Part shown: positions 9,708-18,480 of the stretch, one piece after another
How positions within the stretch are numbered: the first letter of the stretch is position 1
How the letters are laid out: each line of letters begins with the position of its first letter
Source: Perkinsus olseni
Lineage: Eukaryota > Perkinsozoa > Perkinsida > Perkinsidae
Assembly (NCBI GenBank): GCA_013115135.1
Contig: JABANP010000514.1
Span: forward strand, 1-37,071
Reading direction: 5' to 3'
DNA: 37,071 nucleotides
The notes under the pieces: generated by a model
What the model was told of the DNA's origin: nothing
Database searches by the model: none
What the model saw: only the letters and a program-made list of their open reading frames with translations
Made by a program: the position numbers and the translations under genes

Positions 9708-9729
9708 CCATTACAGTAATGGCATTACG
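9708..9729. repeat. hAT-type excision footprint, 21/22
   Basis: V = CCATTACT; the final base reads G. Inside the helicase pseudogene. Confidence 0.75.
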
Positions 9730-10353
9730 AAGGGAAGTTAGCCATGACACATGTTCTGCAATTGAGGCCTGATTAGAAGAATTCGTAATGAGTGAACAGC
9801 GTAGGTTGACTGTAAGACGCTGAATTGAAACGTAATCCTATAGCTGGGATCTACATATTGAAGCATTGACGATTTCGCATCGACTGTCGTGGCGTACGAC
9901 GGGAGCCATTTGCCTGAGATCGCCTGCCAGAATTATTAGTTTCTCGCCAAAAGGACGTTTGTTATTCATGAGATCTTTTAAAGACGTATTGAGGGATTCT
10001 AGGTCGTGCCGGTGAGCCGTAGGTGCTTCGTCCCATATAAGCAGTGACGTAGCACGAATGAGGTTCCCTGTACGACATCTACGTGTGAAGGAACAGGTTG
10101 AGTCTTGGAGGCAAGGTGTTGGGAGCTTCATGCTGAATGAGCTGTTCGACCACCGATAAATAGTGTCGCAGCTATACCAGACGAAGGTGTAGCACGAGTT
10201 TGCAACCCTTCTCTTTTGAAGTGACGGATGATGAAATTTAAGAGATATGTTTTGCCAGTGCCTCCTGGAGCATCGATGAAAATGAATGCGCCGCGCCCAT
10301 CATGTAGAGTGTGAGCTCCATGCACGGTGGAGGCATGAGTAGGGGTGATGATC

Positions 10354-11300
10354 TTAGGTCCATCCTTGAGTAGGGCACGTAGTTAATGCGGTAAACCTAC
10401 TCGCAGTGGTAGAGTGTGTTGGTGTTGAGCTCTTGAAGTGGCCGTCAATGGCGAGCGGAAGATTCTTACCGCATTTAATCATATTGTACGTGTCGACAAG
10501 CCCAGCTCGGCTCATCAAGACTGTGGTGCAGTAGGGCCTGCCTTGGGTGTCGTATCCATCATCCACACCAAGTATGAAACCGGGTTCCTGAGGCCTTCGC
10601 CGGATGTTCTCCGGAGTGAACGTGAGCTCCTCCTTCAAACTCTCAACGAGCCCCAGATCCATAGCAACCATCCCCTGCCTCACCACCTCTTGCTTCACGT
10701 CGGAAGCTGTATACACTTGAGACTGTGCGTTGGACCGCAGAGTCTTCCGTTTTCGTACCAAGTGTTCATACAACCGCCTCTCTCCATGACTGGGACCAAC
10801 ATCCCCATCGGAAGGCTCAGAGGAATCCGAACTCCGGGGCTCAGTGGGAAGGTATTCCCCTCTCGCGTTCTCGAGCTCTTCGATAATCCGTTGCCACTCG
10901 TTCGGAACCTTAGCCTGCATCTGAAAAAGGGCTCCTGGCGTTAGGATATAACCCGCCTACAAGTGAGAAGACACACTTACCTCAGCGTAGGCTCGCGCCG
11001 GTTTCATGAACTTTAGTTTTTTATCTACCATTTTCTCGAGGCGTGGCGGTAATCTGATACGTTGCCCATGCAGGACTGATCGTGGGATAGGCTCGTCACT
11101 GTTGAGATCCCCATCGCCAGTATACACGTCGACACTCCCCGGCAAGTTGAGTACAGCTTTGACACGATACTTGCAAATTGCAAGTTGCAATCTCTGTGAT
11201 CCGTACATGCATAGACTTTGTACTGCTGTCGCTCCCGGACCTTCGATGAGTAGGCTACACGGAGCCGGAGCCCGAGCCTCGTTTGGAGGGTTTTGGTAAA
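10354..11300 (-). pseudogene. MULE-like transposase, truncated
   Basis: A minus-strand gene with one clear 60-nt intron (10980-10921; GAG|GTAAGT ... CCCTTTTTCAG|ATG) joined in phase 0. The first part reads QYKVYACTDHRDCN, a zinc-finger-like entry typical of Mutator-type transposases, then after a frame change near 11175 CKYRVKAVLNLPG and the motif RLEKMVDKKLKFMKPARAYA. Exon 2 continues through a charged linker to GFILGVDDGYDTQGRPYCTT and YNMIKCGKNLPLAIDGHFKS, where IDGHFK matches the region of the first catalytic Asp of the MULE DDE core. The rest of the catalytic core is absent; helicase sequence begins about 100 bp further on. Family call is by motif only. Confidence 0.5.
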
Positions 11301-11564
11301 GTTACGTGGCCAAAGCGCAGCTCCTCGGCTCCCTTGCCGAGGTCTCTGACCTGTCCTGGCTTCATTTATGTCGATGGTGCATGTAAGCGGCCCATAGCTG
11401 GCGGACCCACCGGCCATGTCGTGTGAGCACAAATCCCTGAGAATCACATGAGAACCCCGAGCTCCGAGACCGACGCGAGTATTAGGCAGAAACGGGCGCA
11501 CGCGAATGAGTAATACCAGACTCGAGAAAGACGGGCTGCTCAGTAAACTTTGGCAAAACCTATT

Positions 11565-11586
11565 CCAGTACAGTACTGGCAGTACT
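11565..11586. repeat. hAT-type excision footprint, perfect
   Basis: V = CCAGTACT; 22/22. Lies inside the left arm of composite element 1, so the hAT visit post-dates that element. Confidence 0.85.
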
Positions 11587-11779
11587 AGTTCTCAGAATCA
11601 ATTCTCAGAATGCATTCCCGAATCCTGTTCAGCAAACTCTATTCTCAAATATTTCAGAACGAGTTCTGGAATCAGTTCCCAGATGTGTTTTGAAAGAACT
11701 CAATTCTGAAAATCGGTTCTCAGAATAGATTCTGGCAGCCAAGATTTCGCTAGGTCATAACACAACTCGGGCATACTTC

Positions 11780-11852
11780 ATTCAAGTAGTCTAGTGCGCT
11801 AGACGATTGCGTTGACACTCGGACCGCCCAGGTTCGATCCTCGCCAGTGATT
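11780..11852 (+). repeat. tRNA-like core of composite element 1
   Basis: A box TAGTCTAGTGC (11787-11797, 10/11) and B box GGTTCGATCC (11831-11840) at tRNA spacing. T-stem and acceptor do not pair well. Confidence 0.55.
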
Positions 11853-12415
11853 CCCTCTTCACTTTGGATGAGCATCACGAAATTGGCCGTCCTCAGCTGT
11901 GATGTCATGCGCCACGAAACTCTCAGCATAGGTTTTGCCTATTCCGAAATAACTCGTTCTGGAATGCGTTTCAGAACCTATTCCGAAGTTCACTGAACAC
12001 GTTGGGTACCGATTCTGAAATCCAATCCAGAATCTGTTCTGGATGCAGTTTACTGAACACGATTTCGCCAAAACTAATTCTGGAATGTATTCTGAATTTC
12101 GGAATAGGTTTACTGAACACCCCGAGAAATTCCTGCCATGGAGTGTGTTGAGTTAGGTTGATAGTTACGGTGAACCGAGTGCAAGGCAAGGCAAGGCACA
12201 TGGGCGCAAGGCAAGGCAAACTTCCCCTTCGAAGAGGCGGTGTACGAGTGCTAATAGCCGTAGAAAAAAGTTCCTTAGATGGTGCCCGAATGCCTTGCTT
12301 CAGGGTCGAATGCCTTCGGGGTGTTCAGAAAAATCAGCCGGAATCAATTCCAGAAAGTATTCTTAGAATCGATTCTCAGAATTGATTCTCGAATCGTGTT
12401 CAGAGGATTCCATTC

Positions 12416-12454
12416 TCAAATATCTCGGAATATGACATATTCCGAGATATTTGA
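12416..12454. repeat. Perfect 39-bp palindrome with one-base centre
   Basis: Nineteen-base arms (core ATCTCGGAATATG) around a single A, inside composite element 2. A further AATATG arm follows at 12464. Confidence 0.85.
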
Positions 12455-12609
12455 CATATTCAATATGTTCCAGAATCGATTCCGGAGCGTGTTCAACGGA
12501 TCGCATTCTCAGAACGCAATCTTAGAATGGATTCTGGAAACGTTTCATGCGCAACGTCCGCTAGCGTACAAGTGCCTGGCCTCCTAACAGGCGTCGCCGC
12601 TGAAATCCA

Positions 12610-12680
12610 GTCGAATGGCCTAGCGGTAAAGCGCCCAGTCCCTATCCGCAAGACCGCGAGTTCGATCCTTGGGCAGGACG
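12610..12680 (+). repeat. tRNA-like core of composite element 2
   Basis: Perfect A box TGGCCTAGCGG (12616-12626) and B box AGTTCGATCC (12659-12668); four of five T-stem pairs form. Total length 71 nt. Anticodon stem is poor, so a tRNA-derived element is likelier than a gene. Confidence 0.6.
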
Positions 12681-13166
12681 GATCATGAAGTCGGGGAGAA
12701 CTTTCACGCGCCACGAAAAGCTACGCGCCGTAAAATATTCGCTCAGAAAACGATTTTCTCATACCCAAATTTCGCATTCTGGAATAAGTTTCCGAACACA
12801 ATCTTAAGTCTACTGAACGCGTTCGGAATCCATTCTGGAACACTTTCCAGAATGTATTTCGGGGCCAGACTGGCCCGGCCAGTTCTCTGAACGCGATTTT
12901 GGTGTTTTGCATTCTGGAATCTATTCTGAATTTCAGAATAGGTTCTCTGAACACCCCGCTTGACTGACGCCCAGCGTGGGCGAGCAAGAAGTGAACCTTG
13001 CCTTGCGCGAGGCCCTTTCCCCACCAGGTATGGAACAAATTTTACGTTATTGTTGGTAGGTACTTGAGAGGCTCCACGGAGAGAGTAGTCAATGTTAATG
13101 TTGCCACCATTCTGCTCTGTGGTAATGGTAGTAGTAGCAGCGACAGGGCTTCTATCAACAGTTTCG

Positions 13167-13511
13167 TCAGGAAAAAGTGCCCAAAAAGGTCTCTTTGTCC
13201 GAAGAAGCATCCTTCTTTGAAGAGCTATCTTTGTCTGAAGAGCTGTCGTTACCCGAAGCCGTGCCCAAGGAGCAATCAGAAGAGCCGACCCCAAAGCTGC
13301 ACTCGGTGTCGCTCGAAGAGCCAGAGTTGTTCTCGGTGTCGCTCGAAGAGCCAAAGCTGCTTTCGGTGTCGCTCGAAGAGGTGCCCGAAGAACAATCAGA
13401 AGAGCCGACCACGAAGCTGCTTTCAGTGTCGTCTGGAGTACCGTGAGTCTCGCAGGAAGCTGCGTCCGAATAAGTTTCGGAAGAACTGCTGAAGGAACCA
13501 CCTGTAATCAT
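13167..13511 (-). CDS. Ser/Asp-rich repeat protein, possibly frameshifted
   Basis: An ATG-initiated minus-strand frame of 114 codons dominated by SSSDTE and GSSDCS repeats (for example SSDTESSFGSSSDTENNSGS). It ends at a TTTTT tract, and one frame over the translation continues coherently as FPDETVDRSPVAATTT and NGGNINIDYSLRGASQVPTN to about 13020. A one-base homopolymer error would explain this. Low-complexity acidic serine repeats are common in secreted or surface proteins, but no signal peptide is visible. A composition artefact is possible because another frame over the same repeat is also open. Confidence 0.35.
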   Translation of the reverse strand: MITGGSFSSSSETYSDAASCETHGTPDDTESSFVVGSSDCSSGTSSSDTESSFGSSSDTENNSGSSSDTECSFGVGSSDCSLGTASGNDSSSDKDSSSKKDASSDKETFLGTFS

Positions 13512-13674
13512 CGAGATGGAAATGAACGGGTAACTGACAATGATGGAAATAAGTGGTCATCAATCAAAATTTTCTTGTCAAAAGACAGGGAGAAGTGATG
13601 ATACAGGTACCCTCAGGTACTCAGTACCCTGCAGGTACTATCAAGTATATGCTTTACGGAGAACCTCTCAACTC

Positions 13675-13925
13675 CTATGACGCCGCGGCAAGGACACGGC
13701 AGTTCCGTTGAAGCGGGGAATTGAAGTGGCCTGAGGGTGAATGAAGGCTTGAGAGAATCATGACAACATATGACAGACTTATCCCATCACAAAAACCCAT
13801 TACTGGCCCCAAATCGATGGAAATATCCTCCATAGTAGCCTCGTGGAGGATAGAGGGCTGAGATTTCTCAGGGTCGTAAGCCATAAACATACGATACTTT
13901 TCAGCAGCCGAAATTCGGCTGCGAC
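13675..13925 (-). CDS. 3' exons of an unrecognised gene
   Basis: Exon 13925-13791 follows a strong acceptor (CCTCATTCTCTTCAG) and reads RSRISAAEKYRMFMAYDPEK, then LHEATMEDISIDLGPVMGF. A 60-nt GT-AG intron (13790-13731) and a terminal exon 13730-13675 follow, ending TAG. The intron is a multiple of three without a stop. Upstream exons were not found. The exon start lies in a 9+1+9 palindrome (13904-13922, GCAGCCGAA-A-TTCGGCTGC). Confidence 0.42.
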
Positions 13926-14716
13926 CTGAAGAGAATGAGGAAGATTAACGATGAGTGTCTAGGTTATCACGTTAGTCAATGCAAAAGCGTCGTAGCAAGC
14001 TTCACAGAGTTGGGACTGAGAAGAATGAAGGCCACACACGGTGCATTAGATGTCCGTCGACGGGTGTATCACGATTCGTACACCAAAAACTCGAGCACTT
14101 TCATTTCGTACCCAACTCGTAAACTGAATACTCGTTCACCCCTCAGATCCGCAGATCGGCATTTCGTACACTTATGACTCGTACACATAATATTCGTACA
14201 CAGACTATGACTCGTACATGGTATAATCGGCACGTCTTTCTGCCTGCTGTCTTCCTTCCTCCGGGTTGCCGTCGCCAGAGAAAAGCGGCATCCTCTGAAT
14301 TACAGACTGCCACCGCACCTATAGTGTGGCTAGCTCCATTTGCTAATCCGGTGGGACGTCTTGCTGTGCAGCAGCAGTGACGTCCAGATGCTCCATGATA
14401 GCCCTCATAAGACGGTTGAAGGCCTTCCGGCGCTTCAGGTCCGTCACGATCCTATAGAGATGGAAGGGTATTCCCCCGGCCACTCGCTTCCGCGCAGGTG
14501 CCAAGAACCGGACATGACTGCAGATAGTGGCGGAAATCCGCAATTGGGGACAGCAGTCACACTCCAGGAAGGTAGCTAGGTCGCTATGTGTACGAGTTTA
14601 TATGTACGAGTTCCCGGTGTATGGGTATTTCGTGTACAAGCATTCGGCGGGGAACCTCCATTCACACATCGCTGTTTCATAAATTGCAGGTTTCGTCTAC
14701 GATTGTTTCGTCCACG

Positions 14717-14738
14717 GTAGGGTAACCCTACTAGGGTT
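14717..14738. repeat. hAT-type excision footprint, perfect
   Basis: V = GTAGGGTT; 22/22. Confidence 0.85.
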
Positions 14739-14768
14739 CATCCCGCTTGTTTCCTCAATGTTACTTCC

Positions 14769-14790
14769 GTCCATCGGATGGACTCCATCC
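14769..14790. repeat. hAT-type excision footprint, perfect
   Basis: V = GTCCATCC; 22/22. Only 30 bp after the previous footprint. Confidence 0.85.
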
Positions 14791-14943
14791 TCTTTCATAC
14801 ACACCTCTTTCGTTCACGGGTCTTACGTACTTCAAGTACGGTGGGACGCGATTCTGTACCTGTGAATCAAGTTGATTCTTTCATCCACGCCGTCTCGTCC
14901 AATCATGCTCTAACTCCGCTTCTTTCGTCCAGGGCTTTTCGTG

Positions 14944-14965
14944 CGCTACTAAGTAGCGGCTACTT
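14944..14965. repeat. hAT-type excision footprint, perfect
   Basis: V = CGCTACTT; 22/22. Between this and 14,790 lie two simple 7+1+7 palindromes (14826-14840 and 14864-14878) without a third arm. Confidence 0.85.
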
Positions 14966-15030
14966 TTAGACATATGTGACGCCGCGCCGGAGGCTGGGCC
15001 GCCGGCTCCACCACTTTCGACTCTGCCACC

Positions 15031-15105
15031 TTTGCCACTGCCAGGATTCGAACGCGCGGCTATCATCATACAAGCTGGGAGCTCTACCACTTCCGCTATT
15101 ACCAT
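15031..15105 (-). repeat. tRNA-like sequence
   Basis: Perfect A box TAGCGGAAGTG (15088-15098) with GTGGTAGAGCT, and a perfect B box GTTCGAATCC (15044-15053). Acceptor, anticodon and T stems pair poorly and no T-run follows. Possibly intronic but the flanking exons are unclear. Confidence 0.5.
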
Positions 15106-15155
15106 CACCTCCTACGTGCTAAGCATCTCGCCTATATAGTGGTGAGTGACCTGCG

Positions 15156-15389
15156 TCAGCACTCCCTTTCTTCAGGTGGACTCTGTGGTGATCCCAGTGC
15201 CTGAAGGTTCCAGACATGAATGGAGGACTTCAGATTCTGGAATTCAGGGTGGATACATTCAATCTTTATGCCCTTATGACTTCTGAAGATTGCTGGATAT
15301 CGTTGCCCCACGGCCGAGAATGCTATGATTAGAAGAGGCAGAGAGCAAATGAGGAAGAATTTTAGGATGAAGGTCGGCTGTCTGGGCAT
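15156..15389 (-). CDS. Small protein with signal peptide, 77 aa
   Basis: ATG-initiated single-exon frame starting MPRQPTFILKFFLICSLPLL and IIAFSAVG, a clear hydrophobic signal peptide, followed by QRYPAIFRSHKGIKIECIHP and a short tail. It may be a complete small secreted protein or the first exon of a larger one; no good donor was fixed. No recognised family. Confidence 0.35.
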   Translation of the reverse strand: MPRQPTFILKFFLICSLPLLIIAFSAVGQRYPAIFRSHKGIKIECIHPEFQNLKSSIHVWNLQALGSPQSPPEEREC

Positions 15390-15662
15390 TCGACCTCAGC
15401 GCGGGGCACCGTTACTCATCATTATCGAGGTTCACTTCGGAGTCCGGGGCCCATAATATTTTCTGTGGCCATGACACTACGGGCGAGGTTTCTGGCAGTC
15501 TGTAGGCTTGGAATAGTCACCGAGTTCCCGAGTTGTGCGGGTCGCTCTCCCGCCGCGGGGCGAGACTTGCTCGTTTGCCGATGTTCATCAATAGTGAAGA
15601 TTCCCACAATGCGATCCTTTCCATAGATTCTACGATGTAGAGGACGGGGAGGAGCTAGCAGC

Positions 15663-15752
15663 TTCTCCTATTGCTTCATTTGGCATAGCAGCGTCGCTTC
15701 TCATTGATGATCGAACAACTCGTTCAGCAATTAAAATACCAAGACCTTGCCT
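15663..15752 (+). pseudogene. PIF1 helicase motif Ia scrap, copy 2
   Basis: Translates as SPIASFGIAASLLIDDRTTR then SAIKIPRPCL, matching the SSGIAATLL.GGRTAHSAFK block of PIF1/Helitron helicases. No other helicase motif is attached. Confidence 0.55.
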
Positions 15753-15768
15753 CTGAGGCGATGCCTCA
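15747..15768. repeat. hAT-type excision footprint, 21/22
   Basis: V = TTGCCTCA; one base of the middle copy differs (G for A). It lies at the end of the helicase scrap. Confidence 0.7.
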
Positions 15769-15776
15769 GGACTCGA

Positions 15777-15836
15777 CCCGCCCTTAGGGCGGCCAGGTGT
15801 GGTACCACACCTTAGGTGTGGTAGGCTACCACACCG
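15777..15836. repeat. Run of three short perfect hairpins
   Basis: CCGCCC-TTA-GGGCGG, the even palindrome GGTGTGGTACCACACC, and GGTGTGGTA-GGC-TACCACACC follow one another within 60 bp. The last two share the same arm. Confidence 0.75.
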
Positions 15837-15968
15837 TGCGAACCACACGTAGATTTTCTCAGTATTATGGCTTTGATGAACAAGCATGATTGTGATTCCT
15901 TGTGCTTTCATGATAATTCTAACGCTGTCGAAAATGTGCACGAAGTTCATTGGCCGAGGGTGAGCCCT

Positions 15969-15990
15969 TCCGAAACTTTCGGTCCGAAAG
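15969..15990. repeat. hAT-type excision footprint, 21/22
   Basis: V = ACCGAAAG; the first base reads T. Confidence 0.7.
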
Positions 15991-16145
15991 GGACTGACTA
16001 TATCTGTGATTTTAGGAAAGAGCTAGCAGCTGTCAGGCAGGAATTAGCGGCTCCTGATCGAGTCCTTCGCGGTAGGATGCAATTGGTGAGAGAAACATCT
16101 GTACTTCCGAGTGTAGGAGTGGCCCTAGCCCTTACCGAGACTCGC

Positions 16146-16167
16146 TTGCCTGCCAGGCAATGCCTGT
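16146..16167. repeat. hAT-type excision footprint, 21/22
   Basis: V = TTGCCTGG; the last base reads T. Confidence 0.7.
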
Positions 16168-16209
16168 GTCAAAGGGTTTTCTATAGCCATAATGATGACG
16201 GATCGATAG

Positions 16210-16416
16210 GTAGATAAGGCGGACCGTGCAAGTGCAGGACTTGCTGTGGCCGGAGACGTTCGGTTTTTGACGTCTAGAGAGGGTCGTCGCTACGCCCTAC
16301 TGGCGTTCATCGATGAGAATGAGACCCTGGCAGCAGTGCAGGAGTACTTCGGTGACAAAAATGATTTCGGCATCGTGAAGAAGTTCGACGTTGCCTATAG
16401 AAATTCAAAAAACGAG
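16210..16416 (+). CDS. Orphan coding exon
   Basis: A 69-codon exon in phase 0 between an acceptor GATCGATAG and a donor GAG|GTAGGT. It reads VDKADRASAGLAVAGDVRFL and ALLAFIDENETLAAVQEYFG, then DFGIVKKFDVAYRNSKNE. Sequence complexity looks coding. A possible partner exon (KELAAVRQELAAPDRVLRG) lies at about 16016-16070. No family recognised; it may be part of a transposon-derived gene. Confidence 0.32.
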
Positions 16417-16654
16417 GTAGGTCGCAGCTCGCAGTAGACGAAACTACGACCTTAGAACATCTGTCCGTGAGTCTGGTCAGCGGAAGAAAGTCTGACTTGA
16501 GAGATATGAGCAGTGCGCCGTTATTGAAAAATACTACACCAGACTCCATATCTCATGTCCAAGCTGGAACTCTCTCACAGCACGTTCTTGCTCTGTCTCT
16601 ATCTCGATACTCAACTCATTTGCAGATATCGCGCCCCTCGACTCGCATTAGAGC

Positions 16655-16757
16655 CGTTACAGACATAGCTATCACTTCATCTGGCAAAGCTGCAACATTG
16701 CTGATTGATGGTTGCACAGCTCGTTCAGCATTTAGTGCACCGATAGCTTGGCTTTAG
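16655..16757 (+). pseudogene. PIF1 helicase motif Ia scrap, copy 3
   Basis: Translates as AVTDIAITSSGKAATLLIDG then CTARSAFSAPIAWL, the same helicase block as in the pseudogene at 8985-10330 and the scrap at 15663. Confidence 0.6.
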
Positions 16758-16859
16758 AGTTCGGCCTGTCCCGTCATAGGATGACACGGTGGTAACTTAC
16801 AGGTCGTGAGGTAAGGTGCTGGACGAACCCCACAGGATTTTTTGCATCACCCACAAATC

Positions 16860-16881
16860 CACCACCCGGTGGTGACCACCT
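16860..16881. repeat. hAT-type excision footprint, 21/22
   Basis: V = CACCACCG; the last base reads T. Confidence 0.65.
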
Positions 16882-17128
16882 CATATTATCCATATCTTAC
16901 AGCACGTCATTCAGTTGGAGACGGAGTAAGTGAAGTCTATAGCGCCGGTTTTGTCGTCGTTATGGACTCTACTTACAAGTCGCCAGGGCGGCATATCCTG
17001 TGGTAATGTTGATAAGCTTGAGGCCTCCTTCAAGAGCGCGTCTGTGGGCGATTGGCTATAGTTTCTTACAAATTGGAAAAACTATAGCGCCCCTACAGTG
17101 GCGGCATTGCTGGCCGGAGTTCGAAGTA

Positions 17129-17150
17129 CTCGCTCAGAGCGAGTCGCTCT
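17129..17150. repeat. hAT-type excision footprint, perfect
   Basis: V = CTCGCTCT; 22/22. Confidence 0.85.
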
Positions 17151-17594
17151 GCTTCGTCGCTTACCTTGGCGCCCATCATCAGAATCAAGAACCCAAAACT
17201 CTTCATCTGAGGCCGGCTTGCCGGATCCAATCGCGGGAGTTGTCAGGCATCACCTACATAGACAATTATCGTAGCGTGCCGAGATTTCTAGAAGGTTTTG
17301 ATGACATATTCACTCTCTCCCTCTACGATTTGGCTTCCGACGCGGCGCAGTGCGGAAGGAACAGCGTTCCTTACTTCTGCGCTCCCTTCCAGCTCGTTCT
17401 ACCCCAGCATTCATTCGCTTTCTTCATCCCCCGTCTTTTGTCATACCAAGCTGGTGGTGACCTCAGCTTTCATATTCGAGTAGCATACTATCCTGAACGT
17501 GTACCCGCGTATCCGTCTATCACGCATGCTTTCCAGAGGCCATAGAACTGCACGCTCCAACTTGCACTCTAATCTCCCCCTACGATGGATCTCA

Positions 17595-17616
17595 GCATTC
17601 AGTGAATGCCATCCAC
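17595..17616. repeat. hAT-type excision footprint, 21/22
   Basis: V = GCATTCAC; one internal base of the third arm differs (C for T). Confidence 0.7.
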
Positions 17617-17700
17617 TGAGCTCCTTTTCTTTTCATGCTATGCTAGCCATAATCGCCATCGACTGGGGAGATTAGGTCCGGAAGCCCCTACTAACGGATA

Positions 17701-17722
17701 CCCCTACTGTAGGGGCCCTACA
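17701..17722. repeat. hAT-type excision footprint, perfect
   Basis: V = CCCCTACA; 22/22. Confidence 0.85.
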
Positions 17723-17810
17723 CGTCGTGCTACGGAACCCCCCTCCCACTGCTTCACAGTGGAAGGGCACAGCCTCGGTCAAGCATACCAGTTCAACATT
17801 CTTTCATGGC

Positions 17811-17832
17811 TTGGCTAGTAGCAATTTGCTAC
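17811..17832. repeat. Diverged hAT-type footprint, 20/22
   Basis: V = ATTGCTAC; two bases of the first arm differ. Confidence 0.5.
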
Positions 17833-18161
17833 CACTTCGTTTATCTCCAGACGTGGCTAAAACACGATTGCATACAACTCGTATGATACAAGCACGCCAC
17901 TTTTCGAGTGCTTTGCAGGCTCCTCGGCGTTTACCTCTGCAAACTTCTCCTCGCCTCGAACTTCACCCGGGCTACACTTAGTCCCAGCTAACAAAATGCG
18001 ATAGAGAACAAATGCACAAGCCCTGAGAATCAACACGGCCGATGGAAAACGTTCGCTGGTCGGCGTGCTTCGCGCACTTCACCTCAGCTTTGCGCTCTGA
18101 GAGAGGTAACGCTACCCTAGCGGCAGTTCAGTTTCACCTCACTCGACATCACCCTCGACAT

Positions 18162-18480
18162 CAGGGTGGCCCAGCGAGGAAGAATGCTGTTCTTTCTTAT
18201 CGGGAATTCCGGAAATTCCCGGGAAGAAAAAATGCTCAATATTCCCTGGAAGAATAGTCGTGAATCACGACTCGTGATTCTTTCTGGGTATCTAGGTGCT
18301 TCATTTCAATGTTCCGATTTGAGGGAGCACCCAGGGCGGATATGCGCGCGAAAAAAATTTGGGGGCCTTGCTTTAATGGGGAAGAATGCATTCTTTCTTC
18401 CCGGCTATATTCCCGAGAATTCCCGGAAATTCCCGGGAAGAGAAAGAATGATCCATTCTTCCCACTTTTGGGCCACCCTG
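18162..18480. mobile_element. hAT MITE with perfect 8-bp TSD
   Basis: Terminal inverted repeats start CAGGGTGGCCCA at both ends and continue imperfectly through GGAAGAATG. The 8-mer CTCGACAT flanks both sides (18154-18161 and 18481-18488). TIRs beginning CAGGG with an 8-bp TSD identify the hAT superfamily. At 319 bp it is non-coding and non-autonomous. Long inner inverted stretches rich in TTCCCGGGAA would let most of the element fold back. Confidence 0.9.
18257..18278. repeat. hAT-type excision footprint, perfect, nested
   Basis: V = GTCGTGAT; 22/22. It lies inside the hAT MITE, so another hAT copy entered and left this one. Confidence 0.85.

Larger units (their letters stand above)
8985..10330 (-). 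pseudogene. PIF1/Helitron-type helicase, broken
   Basis: Minus-strand pieces of a PIF1-family helicase appear in the right order but in different frames. FIDAPGGTGKTYLLN (Walker A, near 10250-10280) is followed by TPSSGIAATLFIGGRTAHSA (motif Ia), LLIWDEAPTAHRHDLESLN (Walker B), LIILAGDLRQMAPVV, PIMLLRNLDPANGHCNGTRY (near 9245-9305), AEILDGAYANRCILIPRV, then TTNKSQGQTLKKVGIYL and HGHLHV (motif VI, near 9000-9080). A one- or two-base frame change at 10128-10131 splits motif Ia from Walker B. The middle, 9310-9838, is interrupted by stops and three excision footprints. This subtype accompanies Helitron transposons, but no Rep domain or Helitron terminus was found. Confidence 0.75.
11532..12124. 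mobile_element. Composite inverted-repeat element 1 with tRNA-like core
   Basis: Left terminus CGGGCTGCTCAGTAAAC and right terminus (inverted) CGGGGTGTTCAGTAAAC match at 15 of 17 positions. The trinucleotide AGA flanks both ends (11529-11531, 12125-12127), a 3-bp target duplication. Both arms (about 190 bp) are packed with degenerate GAATNNATTC and GTGTTCAG motifs. The centre holds a tRNA-like block (11780-11852) followed by CACGAAATTGGCC and GCGCCACGAAAC boxes. Non-coding. GGGGTGTTCAG-type ends with a 3-bp TSD recall PIF/Harbinger-type MITEs, though the TSD is not the usual TWA. Confidence 0.7.
12317..12958. mobile_element. Composite inverted-repeat element 2 with tRNA-like core
   Basis: Perfect 12-bp terminal inverted repeats CGGGGTGTTCAG / CTGAACACCCCG with CTT flanking both sides (12314-12316, 12959-12961). 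The same organisation as element 1: arms rich in GAATNNATTC and CGTGTTCAG motifs, a central tRNA-like block (12610-12680), then ACGCGCCACGAAAA (12707-12720). Length 642 bp. The two elements are only 192 bp apart. No coding capacity seen; the open frames are shadows of the repetitive arms. Confidence 0.75.
14050..14965. repeat. Cluster of degenerate TTTCGTNCAC motifs
   Basis: About fifteen irregularly spaced copies: TTTCGTACCC, CTCGTTCACC, TTTCGTACAC, ACTCGTACAC, ATTCGTACAC, TTTCGTGTAC, TTTCGTCTAC, TTTCGTCCAC, TTTCATACAC, TTTCGTTCAC, TTTCATCCAC and relatives. Around 14,585-14,640 some are inverted (GTGTACGAGTTTATATGTAC). No gene is supported in 13,930-14,990. Confidence 0.5.
16900..18150. other. 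Region without a supported gene
   Basis: A 181-codon plus frame (17000-17545, with YLGAHHQNQEPKTLHLRPAC) looks weakly coding but has no recognisable motif. The region is notable mainly for short palindromes, including GGAAC-AGC-GTTCC (17357) and CCGGC-TT-GCCGG (17213), and four excision footprints. Confidence 0.3.

Noticed and set aside
12998..13492. 164-codon plus frame rich in Cys/Ser/Arg and a 252-codon minus frame
   Set aside because: Both are alternative frames over the Ser/Asp repeat; the minus SSSDTE frame is the more protein-like one.
14050..14640. CRISPR-like array
   Set aside because: The short words are degenerate, irregularly spaced and partly inverted.
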